Shown here piece by piece: positions 54,977 to 63,444 of a stretch of DNA of 64,000 bases. The notes beneath the pieces were generated by a model. That model was not told the DNA's origin, ran no database searches, and saw only the letters and a program-made list of their open reading frames with translations. Numbering within the stretch: position 1 is the first letter of the stretch; each line of letters starts with the position of its first letter. Made by a program: the position numbers and the translations under genes. Source of the stretch: GCA-2746605 sp963704835 (lineage in GTDB: Bacteria > Bacteroidota > Ignavibacteria > Ignavibacteriales > Melioribacteraceae); contig CAVPHW010000032.1 of the NCBI GenBank assembly GCA_963704835.1, forward strand, positions 62,001 to 126,000, in the 5' to 3' direction.

Positions 54977-57049
54977 CTAGAATGCTTCACCAATTCCTAA
55001 TTGGAAAGACATAATATCAAATAACTTTCTTTGGTAAAAACTATTGCTATTTGAAGGATCATAAACCTTAAAACCAAAATCAAATCTAATAGCTGCATAT
55101 TCTGAGTAGTATCTTAATCCAAAACCTGATGCAATTGCAATTTTGTTAATCTTTATTTCTGAATAACTATTCCAAACATTACCATAATCCATAAACAATG
55201 CTCCCACAATTTTTTCAGTAATATGTTGGCGCGCTTCAATAGATCCTTCCAGAAGGAAAAAACCACCGGGAGTAATTTTTCTTGCTGCATTCTCAATTTC
55301 AGCTTGTGTAGGATTATCAGTAAGTTTTATTGATTTTATCAAAGGTAAGTCATTAGCTCTCCATCCTCTTATGGAGTTGCTTCCGCCAGCTGTAAGTCGT
55401 TGGTTAAAAGGAATATTTAACGCATTTCCATAATAAGTGTGGATATTCCCAATTTTAAATTTGGCTCCAAAAGAATCAAAAAGATCAGATAAAAATGAAA
55501 AATAGTAAGTAGAGGTTAAGACAATTTTGTAATAGGCCGAATTATTAAAATTATAATCCAAGATTTTGCTTATTAAATATGGAAAGGAATTTCCATCTTC
55601 AGCTAAAATGGAGATGGAATACCCGCTTGTAGGAAAAGTTTGATCATTTGTTTTATTAGCAAAAAGTTGAACACCAAGAACAATATTTTTACTATTCGTT
55701 GTTAAGGTTGATAAAGAGGAATCTAAGCGGGCATGTAAATAAGCTTCTGAAAAAACATATTGAGCGCTTTGCCATGTAAAATAAGTAGAGAGGGCAGTGA
55801 GGTAATTATATTTAGGTAATTCAAAATTAAAATTAAGTTTAGTTCCATAAATACTTGCATTCCATTCATTCCGTTTTTTTTCAAGCGTATAAAAAGTTTC
55901 AAATTTTGTGTTTATTGGTTTGCCAAAGAGAAAAGGCTGTTCTATGCTCGCTCTAACATCTGCAAATCCATAAATATTATCATTTGAAAAATTTGCATTC
56001 TTTATAAATTCGCCAATATTTTCTGCAGCAACAGAACTACCAATAGTTAGTTTCCGTGCGTCTCCTAAAAAATTTTTGTTGGTCCAACTTAGTCCAAGTC
56101 CCAATTTAAATGAATTACTTTCGGTCATATCATTAATGGCAATAATTTCAGGTGATAGTTCATTTAATAATCCCACTTCAGTGATAATTCTAATTGGCAC
56201 ATAATTGCCTAATGTATCTGATCGGTCCCCGGTAATAATGGCAGAAGAGAATAAATTTGTTCTGTACAATCTAATTTGTGCCATTTTCAATTCGTGATAA
56301 CTATAATATTTCTCCGGTATAATATTTACAACTTCTTCTATAAGACTATTACTCACTAAGTCTTTCCCGGGCCCATTTTTTTCTACAGTTACATTACGGA
56401 TTTTATATCTTTTCCCAAGATTAAAATTTAACTGGACATTCACTGAATTTTCATAAACCGTATCAATTTCAACAATAGGTTGATCTGTTTGGGCAAACAT
56501 ATAACCGTTATCTTGTAAATATCCTAGAACCATGTAGGTGGTTTCTTCAACTTTTTGATCTGAATACTGAACGGTACTATCAATTTTGATCATTGAGTTT
56601 ATTCTGGAAGTAAAAGCCGGAGGAATATTTTCAATTCCAGTAAGGAGTATATTGTTAAATTTAGTAGGTTGGTTTTCAACTATATTAAAAACTAAACTTG
56701 CTTTGTTTAATCCGGGTTTTTCAAGATTAAAAGTTGCCTGTATCTTTGTTCTGAAAAAACCATTAGAAAAATAATAGTTCTTTAGTAGGTTTATTTCGCT
56801 CTGGATGCTTAGAGAATCGAAATAATTCGTACTATTTCCAGAACCGGTAATACTATTCCAGATTTTTGAGAACCAATTTGGGGATGATTTGGCTGTTATT
56901 ATATTTTCAAGTTCGGAACTTGGGAAATAATTGTTCCCAACAAAATCTATACTAACTAATTCTATTTTGTTCTCAATTTGAAGTTGGGAATACCCAATAG
57001 AAGAAATGAAAAAGAAGAAAATATGTAGTAAAATTTTGTATTTATTCAT
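54977..57049 (-). CDS. Omp85-family outer-membrane protein (BamA/TamA-like)
   Basis: This protein of 690 residues has a signal peptide cut after IGYSQ. POTRA-like repeats span about 25-290 (SELENIITAKSSPNWFSKIW, KYKIRNVTVEKNGPGKD), followed by a 16-strand barrel. The conserved RGF-type motif appears as SNSIRGWRAN, and the end FQLGIGEAF is aromatic. It has fewer POTRA domains than essential BamA, so a TamA-like or dedicated secretion role is likelier. It follows the YkuD gene by one base. A second Omp85 gene is expected elsewhere in the genome. Confidence 0.8.
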   Translation of the reverse strand: MNKYKILLHIFFFFISSIGYSQLQIENKIELVSIDFVGNNYFPSSELENIITAKSSPNWFSKIWNSITGSGNSTNYFDSLSIQSEINLLKNYYFSNGFFRTKIQATFNLEKPGLNKASLVFNIVENQPTKFNNILLTGIENIPPAFTSRINSMIKIDSTVQYSDQKVEETTYMVLGYLQDNGYMFAQTDQPIVEIDTVYENSVNVQLNFNLGKRYKIRNVTVEKNGPGKDLVSNSLIEEVVNIIPEKYYSYHELKMAQIRLYRTNLFSSAIITGDRSDTLGNYVPIRIITEVGLLNELSPEIIAINDMTESNSFKLGLGLSWTNKNFLGDARKLTIGSSVAAENIGEFIKNANFSNDNIYGFADVRASIEQPFLFGKPINTKFETFYTLEKKRNEWNASIYGTKLNFNFELPKYNYLTALSTYFTWQSAQYVFSEAYLHARLDSSLSTLTTNSKNIVLGVQLFANKTNDQTFPTSGYSISILAEDGNSFPYLISKILDYNFNNSAYYKIVLTSTYYFSFLSDLFDSFGAKFKIGNIHTYYGNALNIPFNQRLTAGGSNSIRGWRANDLPLIKSIKLTDNPTQAEIENAARKITPGGFFLLEGSIEARQHITEKIVGALFMDYGNVWNSYSEIKINKIAIASGFGLRYYSEYAAIRFDFGFKVYDPSNSNSFYQRKLFDIMSFQLGIGEAF

Positions 57050-57679
57050 TTAATTATTTTTTATTGTAACATTTGTACCAATTGAGATAATAGACAATAG
57101 TTCATCAACATTCTCATTGCTCAAAGCTATTGAGCCGTTAGTCCAATTAAAAACAAAAGGTAAGTTTTTAAAAATAATATTATACTCTCCAATCCCATGA
57201 ATGCCAATATCTGCACCTAAAGCACTTTTCTCGTATGGCACGCCACTTTTTGATAAGCTTTCAGAAATGGATAAAAACTCATTTAGATTTATAACTTTAT
57301 TCCTTAGAGCTTCCGAAGCGTCGCTAACATTAGGATAGTTGAGAAACATTTTTTTATAATACACATTATTTGAATCAATTCTGCAAATTTTATATTCACC
57401 CGTAGGAGTTATAAAATCATTTTTTATTTTTTTAAATGAATTTGCATTTCTTCCAAAAACAACGTGATATGATTTTACTTTTATCGAGTCACTAAAAAGA
57501 TCCAGCTTATAATTTCTTCTATCAACCAAAATTGAAATAGTTCCTAATTTGGTAATATTTTTTTCAATTAAGGATTCATCTAGTGATTTTTCCCTAAGGT
57601 TTAAAATAATTCCATAAACTACAATTCCGGCAAAAAAAAAGAGCATAGAACCTATTATATAAATAATGTTTCTAATCAT
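57050..57679 (-). CDS. YkuD-family (L,D-transpeptidase-like) protein with Ser in place of catalytic Cys
   Basis: This protein of 209 residues has one N-terminal membrane helix and a YkuD domain in the periplasm. FITPTGEYKI at 89-98 and IGIHG with His161 match the family. The expected GC nucleophile pair is NGSIALSN, with Ser183 encoded TCA; Cys TGC/TGT would need two base changes. Active L,D-transpeptidases use Cys for crosslinking peptidoglycan, so this protein may be an inactive binding variant, or use serine. It is one base upstream of the Omp85 gene and probably translated with it. Confidence 0.75.
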   Translation of the reverse strand: MIRNIIYIIGSMLFFFAGIVVYGIILNLREKSLDESLIEKNITKLGTISILVDRRNYKLDLFSDSIKVKSYHVVFGRNANSFKKIKNDFITPTGEYKICRIDSNNVYYKKMFLNYPNVSDASEALRNKVINLNEFLSISESLSKSGVPYEKSALGADIGIHGIGEYNIIFKNLPFVFNWTNGSIALSNENVDELLSIISIGTNVTIKNN

Positions 57680-57871
57680 TTACAAAAAGCCGAAAATTAA
57701 ATTTGATTTAATTAACAAATATAATAAAGAGTAATATGAAAATTATGAGGAATAAAATTCTCTTAAAGATTGTTGATAAAACTAAATAGAATAATATTTA
57801 ATTATATATTTTTACATTAAACAAAAAAAAGATAATTTTGATATGAATGAGTTTTAGTTTGAGGTTTTACA

Positions 57872-58507
57872 ATGAGACTAATTTTACAAATCCTTTTTGT
57901 TTTATTTGTGTCAAAATTTAATGCTCAGGATCAGATTGCAACTTTACCTTTTGATAAGCGACAATTAGAATCAAACATTGTAGAGTACTATTCTCAATTA
58001 GATTTATCCTTTCAAAGAAGTGAATCAACAAATCATTATTCAAAATTAAATTTACTTGGGCAAACTGTTGCAGGATATGGATTGGGAATTGGGTTAGCTT
58101 CTCTTCCAATTTATTTAAGAGATGCAAGCGGAAGTAACAACCAACAAGGATTTGCAATCTCTGCTATGATATTTTATGTTGTTGGTTCGGCTGTAGGCGT
58201 CTATTCAATTTCACAATTTGAGAATAAAGAACTATCTTTTTGGGGAACATTAGGTTATTCAGCTTTGGGTGGAGTGGTTGGTCTTAGTATTGCAATTATT
58301 ACTTTTGATCAATCTAATTCTTCATCCAATAGTGTCCTTCTTGCTTTAATACTTCCAACTTTTAGCGCTATGATTTATTCGACATTCATTTCTGATTGCC
58401 CAAAAGAGAGACCAACTTCAGAGATTATCAATAGTTTTAACACACATCAACACTTAATTCAGCATTCTAAACTGTTTGATATGGAGTTAATCCGAATAAG
58501 ATTATGA
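57872..58507 (+). CDS. Secreted/membrane protein of unknown function
   Basis: This protein of 211 residues starts with a signal peptide (cut after FNAQ) and then has a polar segment and about four hydrophobic helices at roughly 68-165, with Gly-rich segments (GYGLGIGLASLP and GTLGYSALGGVVGLSIAII). The C-terminus is polar, with EIINSFNTHQHLIQHS. I recognise no family. Its stop overlaps the next start as ATGA, so the two unknown secreted proteins are coupled. The divergent neighbour is the YkuD/Omp85 pair. Confidence 0.65.
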   Translation: MRLILQILFVLFVSKFNAQDQIATLPFDKRQLESNIVEYYSQLDLSFQRSESTNHYSKLNLLGQTVAGYGLGIGLASLPIYLRDASGSNNQQGFAISAMIFYVVGSAVGVYSISQFENKELSFWGTLGYSALGGVVGLSIAIITFDQSNSSSNSVLLALILPTFSAMIYSTFISDCPKERPTSEIINSFNTHQHLIQHSKLFDMELIRIRL

Positions 58508-59139
58508 AAATGTATACTTTTATTCTGATTTTTCTATTCAGTGTAATTAATTTAATTGCCCAATCTTATTCTTTAAGTCTAACGTATTCCCATTTAATTT
58601 CTAGCACTAATTATGAATCAGCTTCAACTTTTACTTTCGAAAATGATTATGAAGTTTTAGAAAATACTTTAAGCTTAGGGTTAGCAATTTCGGTTATTAA
58701 TGCAGAACTTTCCCCAACATTTATAAAATATCCACCTCCAACAAAACCGGAAGAATCATCATTAAAGTATGGATTTCAATTTAAATTTTATCCTTTGTTT
58801 TTTTTAAACGGTTCTACTAAAGTTAAACCATTTCTTGGATTTGAAATTGGAAAGTATGGTTCGGATTATATTAGAACTTTCTATAATATGCCTAGCAGTT
58901 GTGAAGAGACTTATCGTTTTGAAGATTTTACCAATCTTTACACAAATTTTAATTTTGCAGCAGTAGTTTTACCGGATAAGTCTGTTAGTTTTCTATTCGG
59001 AGTAAAATATCAATTTAATTCACCTCAAATCACATATGATAAACCAAATTGTGATGAGACCTATTTAAGTACAAAATATACCGAAAAGGTAAAGCTAGAT
59101 ATTTTCTTGTGGAATTTAGGGTTTAAGATTAATTTTTAA
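58504..59139 (+). CDS. Probable small outer-membrane beta-barrel protein
   Basis: This protein of 211 residues has a signal peptide (cut after IAQ) and alternating strands: SYSLSLTYSHLISSTNYES, LSLGLAISVINAELSP, LKYGFQFKFYPLFFLNG, VKPFLGFEIGKYGSDY. It ends WNLGFKINF, an aromatic terminus typical of barrels. Eight strands would fit an OmpA/OmpW-like size. The family is unknown. A perfect hairpin terminator follows its stop. Confidence 0.6.
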   Translation: MKMYTFILIFLFSVINLIAQSYSLSLTYSHLISSTNYESASTFTFENDYEVLENTLSLGLAISVINAELSPTFIKYPPPTKPEESSLKYGFQFKFYPLFFLNGSTKVKPFLGFEIGKYGSDYIRTFYNMPSSCEETYRFEDFTNLYTNFNFAAVVLPDKSVSFLFGVKYQFNSPQITYDKPNCDETYLSTKYTEKVKLDIFLWNLGFKINF

Positions 59140-59144
59140 AATAA

Positions 59145-59170
59145 AAAAGGCTATAAAAATATAGCCTTTT
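59145..59170 (+). terminator. Hairpin after the unknown secreted pair
   Basis: AAAAGGCTAT (59145-59154) and ATAGCCTTTT (59161-59170) form a perfect 10-bp stem with a six-base loop. The T-run is four bases long. It sits six bases after the stop codon and 25 before the convergent frr stop, so it can serve both directions. Confidence 0.75.
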
Positions 59171-59194
59171 GAACATCTATTGAGATTTTGATAA

Positions 59195-59752
59195 CTAAAC
59201 TTCCATTATTTCATCTTCTTTGTGTTTAATAATCTCATCAATTCTTTTTACATGCTCATCGGTAAATTTTTGTACATTTTGTTCCGCATCATGTCTTAAG
59301 TCTTCAGATAATTCTTTGTCTTTTTCTGCTTTTCTTAAATGATCATTTGCATCTCTTCTGACGTTTCTAACTGCAATTTTTGCATCCTCGCCAAATTTCC
59401 TCACTAATTTCATTAAATTCTTTCTTCTTTCTTCATTTAGAGCAGGAATTGGAACTTTAATATTTGTGCCATCACTAACCGGATTTAAGCCTAGGTCAGC
59501 AGTTAAAATTGCTTTATCAATATCATTAATAATGCTTCTATCCCAAGGAGTAATTGAAAGAGTATGTGCATCTAAAACCGAAACATTTGCCATTTGATTT
59601 AGCAAGGTAGGAGTTCCATAATAATTGACCTTAATGCCATCAAGTAACGCAGTTGTAGCTTTCCCAGTTCTAATTTTAGCAATTTCACTTCTAAAAGCTT
59701 CAATTGATTTGTCCATTCTCTGTTTGGCATCTTTAATAATTTGATTATTCAT
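59195..59752 (-). CDS. frr: Ribosome recycling factor
   Basis: This protein of 185 residues splits post-termination ribosomes with EF-G. RTGKATTALLDGIKVNYYGTPTLLNQMANVSV and VRNVRRDANDHLRKAEKDKELSEDL are diagnostic. It ends the rpsB-tsf-pyrH-frr cluster, 31 bases after pyrH. Confidence 0.95.
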   Translation of the reverse strand: MNNQIIKDAKQRMDKSIEAFRSEIAKIRTGKATTALLDGIKVNYYGTPTLLNQMANVSVLDAHTLSITPWDRSIINDIDKAILTADLGLNPVSDGTNIKVPIPALNEERRKNLMKLVRKFGEDAKIAVRNVRRDANDHLRKAEKDKELSEDLRHDAEQNVQKFTDEHVKRIDEIIKHKEDEIMEV

Positions 59753-59783
59753 AATTGACCTCGTAAAAGTTCTTAAATAATTT

Positions 59784-60509
59784 CTAATTATTACTATTTA
59801 CTTGTGTCCCAAGTTTTTGACCCGAAACAATTTTTAGTAAATTATTTTTTTTATTCATGTTAAAAACAGCAATTGGTAAATCATTTTCTTGACATAAACT
59901 AATTGCTGTTAAATCCATTACTCTCAGATTTTTTTTCATAACATCAAGGTAAGAAATTTCGCTGAACATTTTCGCTTTTGGATTTTTCTCTGGATCTGAA
60001 TCAAAAACTCCATCAACTCTAGTACCTTTTAAAATTATATCTGCTTCTATCTCAACAGCTCTAAGAGATGCTGCAGTATCTGTGCTAAAATAAGGATGAC
60101 CTGTACCTGCTCCAAAAATAACAACCCTTCCTTTTTCTAAATGTCGGATTGCTCTTCTTCTTATGTACGGTTCAGCCATTTCGTCCATTCTTATGGAAGT
60201 CATTAATCTGGTGTACATTCCATTGTTTTCAAAAGCATTTTGTAAAGCGAGAGCATTAATTACAGTAGCCAACATTCCCATTTGGTCACCAGTAACTCTA
60301 TCAATACCTTGTTCATTTGCATTAAGGCCGCGGTAAATATTTCCACCACCAATTACAATCCCAACTTCAACGCCAAAATCTTGTACTTTTTTTACTTCTT
60401 GAGCGAAAAATACTAAAATTTTTGGGTCAATATTGTTACCAGGAGAGCCCATTAATGATTCGCCACTTAGTTTTAACAATATTCTTTTGTATTTCATTTT
60501 TTGTTTCAT
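59784..60509 (-). CDS. pyrH: UMP kinase
   Basis: This enzyme of 241 residues phosphorylates UMP for pyrimidine synthesis. KRILLKLSGESLMG, GIVIGGGNIYRG, ATVINALALQNAFE and GTGHPYFSTDTAASLRA are typical. A second in-frame ATG four codons in (MKYKRILLK) could be the actual start. It lies 55 bases after tsf, behind a hairpin that may reduce its transcription. Confidence 0.95.
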   Translation of the reverse strand: MKQKMKYKRILLKLSGESLMGSPGNNIDPKILVFFAQEVKKVQDFGVEVGIVIGGGNIYRGLNANEQGIDRVTGDQMGMLATVINALALQNAFENNGMYTRLMTSIRMDEMAEPYIRRRAIRHLEKGRVVIFGAGTGHPYFSTDTAASLRAVEIEADIILKGTRVDGVFDSDPEKNPKAKMFSEISYLDVMKKNLRVMDLTAISLCQENDLPIAVFNMNKKNNLLKIVSGQKLGTQVNSNN

Positions 60510-60521
60510 ATAACCTCAATA

Positions 60522-60554
60522 TAAAAAAAAAGGCCTTAAAAAAATAAGACCTTT
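60522..60554 (-). terminator. Terminator between tsf and pyrH
   Basis: On the minus strand AAAGGTCTTA pairs with TAAGGCCTTT (60545-60554 with 60529-60538; one G-U pair), with a six-base loop and a following run of T. It stops or attenuates transcription after tsf, so pyrH-frr may have its own promoter or depend on read-through. Confidence 0.7.
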
Positions 60555-60564
60555 ATAAAAATTT

Positions 60565-61434
60565 TTATTTGTTTTCATCACTAAGGTGAAATCGGTGAAA
60601 TAGCTTTACTACAGATTCCGAATTATACTTTTTATTATAATCCTTCAAAATATCTCCTACTGATTTTGAATTATCCTTAATGGATGCTTGTTCAACTAAA
60701 CAGGTTTCTTGGAAAAACTTATTTAATTTTCCTTCAGCAATCTTATCAAGAATTTGTTCAGGCTTTCCTTCTTTCCTGGAAATTTCTTTATAGATTTCTT
60801 TTTCTTTACTTAAAACTTCTTCAGAAATTTCTGTTCTATTAGTATAAGTTGGTCTCATAGCAGCAACTTGCATAGCAAAGTCTTTTGCGTATGCTTCAAT
60901 TTCAGCTTTTCCATCTGCAACTACATTATCAATTCTAACTAAAACACCAAGCTTAGAACCATGGTGAATATAATCAACAACCACACCATCAACTGCATTT
61001 TCTATTTTAAATCTTGAAACTTCAATTTTTTCACCAATTTTTCCAGTAATTGAAGAAAGTTCTTCTTGAACTAATTTGCCATCATGTGATAGTGTTAATA
61101 ATTCTTCAACATTTTTAGGTTCTTTAGCAACTACAGTATCCAAAACAAAGTTGGCAAAGGCGATAAAATCATCACTTTTTGCAACAAAGTCTGTTTCACA
61201 ATTAATTTCTACCATAATGGCTTTTGCATTATCGTTTAACAGTTTGGTAAGAACAATACCTTCACTGGCAGTTCTTTCTGCTCTTTTAGCAGCAACGGAA
61301 GCACCTTTTTTTCTAAGAACTTCAATAGCTTTTTCAAATTCACCATTTGCTTCAATTAGCGCCTTTTTGCAGTCCATCATTCCAGCACCGGTTTTGTCTC
61401 TTAACTCTTTAACCAGTTGTGCAGTAATTTCCAT
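60565..61434 (-). CDS. tsf: Translation elongation factor Ts
   Basis: This protein of 289 residues exchanges GDP on EF-Tu. The N-terminal UBA-like part is VKELRDKTGAGMMDCKKALIEANGEFEKAIEVLRKKG, followed by VEINCETDFVAKSDDF. It contains FAMQVAAMRPTY. The gene follows rpsB by 35 bases, the conserved order in bacteria. Confidence 0.95.
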   Translation of the reverse strand: MEITAQLVKELRDKTGAGMMDCKKALIEANGEFEKAIEVLRKKGASVAAKRAERTASEGIVLTKLLNDNAKAIMVEINCETDFVAKSDDFIAFANFVLDTVVAKEPKNVEELLTLSHDGKLVQEELSSITGKIGEKIEVSRFKIENAVDGVVVDYIHHGSKLGVLVRIDNVVADGKAEIEAYAKDFAMQVAAMRPTYTNRTEISEEVLSKEKEIYKEISRKEGKPEQILDKIAEGKLNKFFQETCLVEQASIKDNSKSVGDILKDYNKKYNSESVVKLFHRFHLSDENK

Positions 61435-61469
61435 AATTAATCAATCCTATAAATTTTATTTATTAAATA

Positions 61470-62375
61470 TTATTCTTTATTCTCAGCAGTATCTGTACTT
61501 TCGGTTGTTTTAGTAGCAGGAGTTTCAGCAACTTTTTTATCCACTACTTTAACATCTTTCTTTTCACCTTTATCATCAAACTTAACTTTTCTGATTTTTG
61601 GTTTAAAAGTTTTTTTGTCGTCGCTTTTTTCACCTTCTTCTTGTTTTTTTATTTTTTCTTTTTCGGCTACTTTTTCAGCTCTTACTTCGTTGTATTTTTG
61701 ATTTCCTTCAATAATTGCATCAGAGATTGATTTTGTAATTACTTCAATAGCTCTAACTGCATCATCATTTGATGGGATAATATAATCAATTGGATCCGGA
61801 TTACAATTTGTATCAACAATTGCAAAAAGAGGAATATTTAATCGTAAGGCTTCATTTATTACAATGGTTTCTTTTTTAATATCAACAACAAAAATTGCGT
61901 TTGGCATTTTTTTCATTGTTTCAACACCATCTAAAATTTTTCTTAATTTATCTCTTTCTCTAGATTTGAACAATTGCTCTTTTTTTGTGATTTTTTCAAA
62001 TGTTCCATCAGTTTCCATCTTATCAATTTTTTGCATTCTACCAATACTTTTGCGTATAGTAGCAAAATTTGTAAGCATTCCACCTAACCATCTTTCGCTA
62101 ACCCAGTTCTGTCCGCATCTTTTAGCTTCTTCTGCAACAACTCCTCTAGCTTGCTTTTTTGTACCAACAAAAAGAACAGTACCACCTTCAGATACAATTT
62201 CTCTCATTTTGTTTGCAGCTTCTTCAATTGCAATTTGGGTTTTTTTAAGATCGATGATGTGAATGCCATTTTTTTCCATAAAAATATATGGACGCATTTT
62301 TGGATTCCAACGACGTGTAAGGTGACCGAAGTGAGCACCTGCTTCAATAAGTTTGGTAAGTTCTAGCTTTGCCAT
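61470..62375 (-). CDS. rpsB: 30S ribosomal protein S2
   Basis: This protein of 301 residues has the S2 core (LIEAGAHFGHLTRRWNPKMRPYIF, VLFVGTKKQARGVVAEEAKRCGQNWVSERWLGGMLTNF) and an extra C-terminal tail of about 70 residues rich in Lys, Glu and Thr, absent from the shorter forms. AGGAG precedes the ATG. A structured leader lies upstream and may be bound by S2 itself. Confidence 0.95.
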   Translation of the reverse strand: MAKLELTKLIEAGAHFGHLTRRWNPKMRPYIFMEKNGIHIIDLKKTQIAIEEAANKMREIVSEGGTVLFVGTKKQARGVVAEEAKRCGQNWVSERWLGGMLTNFATIRKSIGRMQKIDKMETDGTFEKITKKEQLFKSRERDKLRKILDGVETMKKMPNAIFVVDIKKETIVINEALRLNIPLFAIVDTNCNPDPIDYIIPSNDDAVRAIEVITKSISDAIIEGNQKYNEVRAEKVAEKEKIKKQEEGEKSDDKKTFKPKIRKVKFDDKGEKKDVKVVDKKVAETPATKTTESTDTAENKE

Positions 62376-62409
62376 TATAACTCCTGTTTAATCTTCTATC
62401 CTCTTCAAC

Positions 62410-62451
62410 TTTACCTTAGATCCCTATTTTTGGTAGGACACAGGCGGTAAA
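62410..62451 (-). promoter_or_regulatory. Structured leader of rpsB-tsf, candidate autoregulatory element
   Basis: On the minus strand TTTACC (62446-62451) pairs with GGTAAA (62410-62415), and inside it TCCTA (62434-62438) pairs with TAGGGA (62421-62426, one bulge), leaving an internal loop. It is 35-75 bases before rpsB. Nested stems with conserved-looking loops are typical of ribosomal protein leaders where free protein represses its own mRNA. Confidence 0.5.
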
Positions 62452-62470
62452 TCGGAGAATATGAATGTTG

Positions 62471-62501
62471 TTTTAAAAAAAGGATTATTTTAAATAATCC
62501 T
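62471..62501 (-). terminator. Terminator of the rplM-rpsI operon
   Basis: On the minus strand AGGATTA and TAATCCT surround TTTAAAA, followed by a run of seven T. It lies ten bases after the rpsI stop and separates this operon from rpsB. The rpsB promoter should therefore lie within 62410-62470. Confidence 0.8.
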
Positions 62502-62510
62502 ATGAATAAA

Positions 62511-62897
62511 TTATCTTTTAGAAAATTGAAATTTCTTTCTAGCTTTTGGTCTACCTGGTTTTTTACGTTCAACCATTCTTGGATCTCTAGTTAATAAACC
62601 TTCTGGTTTTAACAATGCTCTTAACTCAGGGTTAATATCAACCAATGCTCTTGCAATTCCTAACCTAATAGCAACTGCTTGACCACGCACACCGCCACCT
62701 TTGGCAGTAGCAATCACATCATATTTGCCTAAAGTTTCTGTATACTTAAATGGGGTAATTACATCATCTCTGTTATCAGCAATAGGGAAGAAATTTTCAA
62801 ATTCACGTTTGTTAACTGAAATTTTACCTGAGCCATTTCTTAAAATTACTCTGGCAACAGCATTTTTTCTTCTTCCTACAAAAATTTTATCAACCAT
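62511..62897 (-). CDS. rpsI: 30S ribosomal protein S9
   Basis: This protein of 128 residues has FVGRRKNAVARVILRNGSGKISVN, KGGGVRGQAVAIRLGIARAL and the strictly conserved end KKFQFSKR that reaches the ribosomal P-site. It follows rplM by 17 bases. Confidence 0.96.
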   Translation of the reverse strand: MVDKIFVGRRKNAVARVILRNGSGKISVNKREFENFFPIADNRDDVITPFKYTETLGKYDVIATAKGGGVRGQAVAIRLGIARALVDINPELRALLKPEGLLTRDPRMVERKKPGRPKARKKFQFSKR

Positions 62898-62914
62898 TTA
62901 AAAATCCTATTATT

Positions 62915-63355
62915 TTATAAACTTAAAGCTTCGGGCTTTTGAGCAGAATGTGGGTGTTCAGAACCAGCATAAACTTTTAATTTTTTTATTAATTGTTTTC
63001 CTAATTTATTTTTAGGAAGCATTCCTTTTACAGCTTCAGAAATTATATATTCTGGTTTTTTTGCCCTTATTTCTGCTAATGTTTTAACTTTATCACCACC
63101 AGGATATGTTGAGTGAGTAAAATAAGTTTTCATTGTCTCTCTTTTACCCAACAATTTTACCTTTTCGGCATTTAAAACAATTACAAAATCCCCAGTATCC
63201 ATATTAGGTGTAAATATCGGTTTGTGTTTTCCACGGATTATTGATGCAACTTTTGCAGCCAGCCTTCCCAAAACAAGATCATTAGCATCAATTACATGCC
63301 ATTTTCTGTCTGCGTCTTCTGTTTTAATAAAACGTGTTAATTTTTCTTGTTTCAA
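62915..63355 (-). CDS. rplM: 50S ribosomal protein L13
   Basis: This protein of 146 residues has RKWHVIDANDLVLGRLAAKVASIIRGKHKPIFTPNMDTGDFVIVLNAEK and KGMLPKNKLGKQLIKKLKVYAGSEHPHSAQKP. The order rplM-rpsI is nearly universal. GGAGGAAA precedes the ATG, a good Shine-Dalgarno site. Confidence 0.96.
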   Translation of the reverse strand: MKQEKLTRFIKTEDADRKWHVIDANDLVLGRLAAKVASIIRGKHKPIFTPNMDTGDFVIVLNAEKVKLLGKRETMKTYFTHSTYPGGDKVKTLAEIRAKKPEYIISEAVKGMLPKNKLGKQLIKKLKVYAGSEHPHSAQKPEALSL

Positions 63356-63444
63356 CTATTTCCTCCGTTTAAAGAGATTTTTTTTAGAGCTTATAAATAT
63401 ATCTGAATCCTTAAGAAATGTCAAGAATTTGAATTATTAATTTA

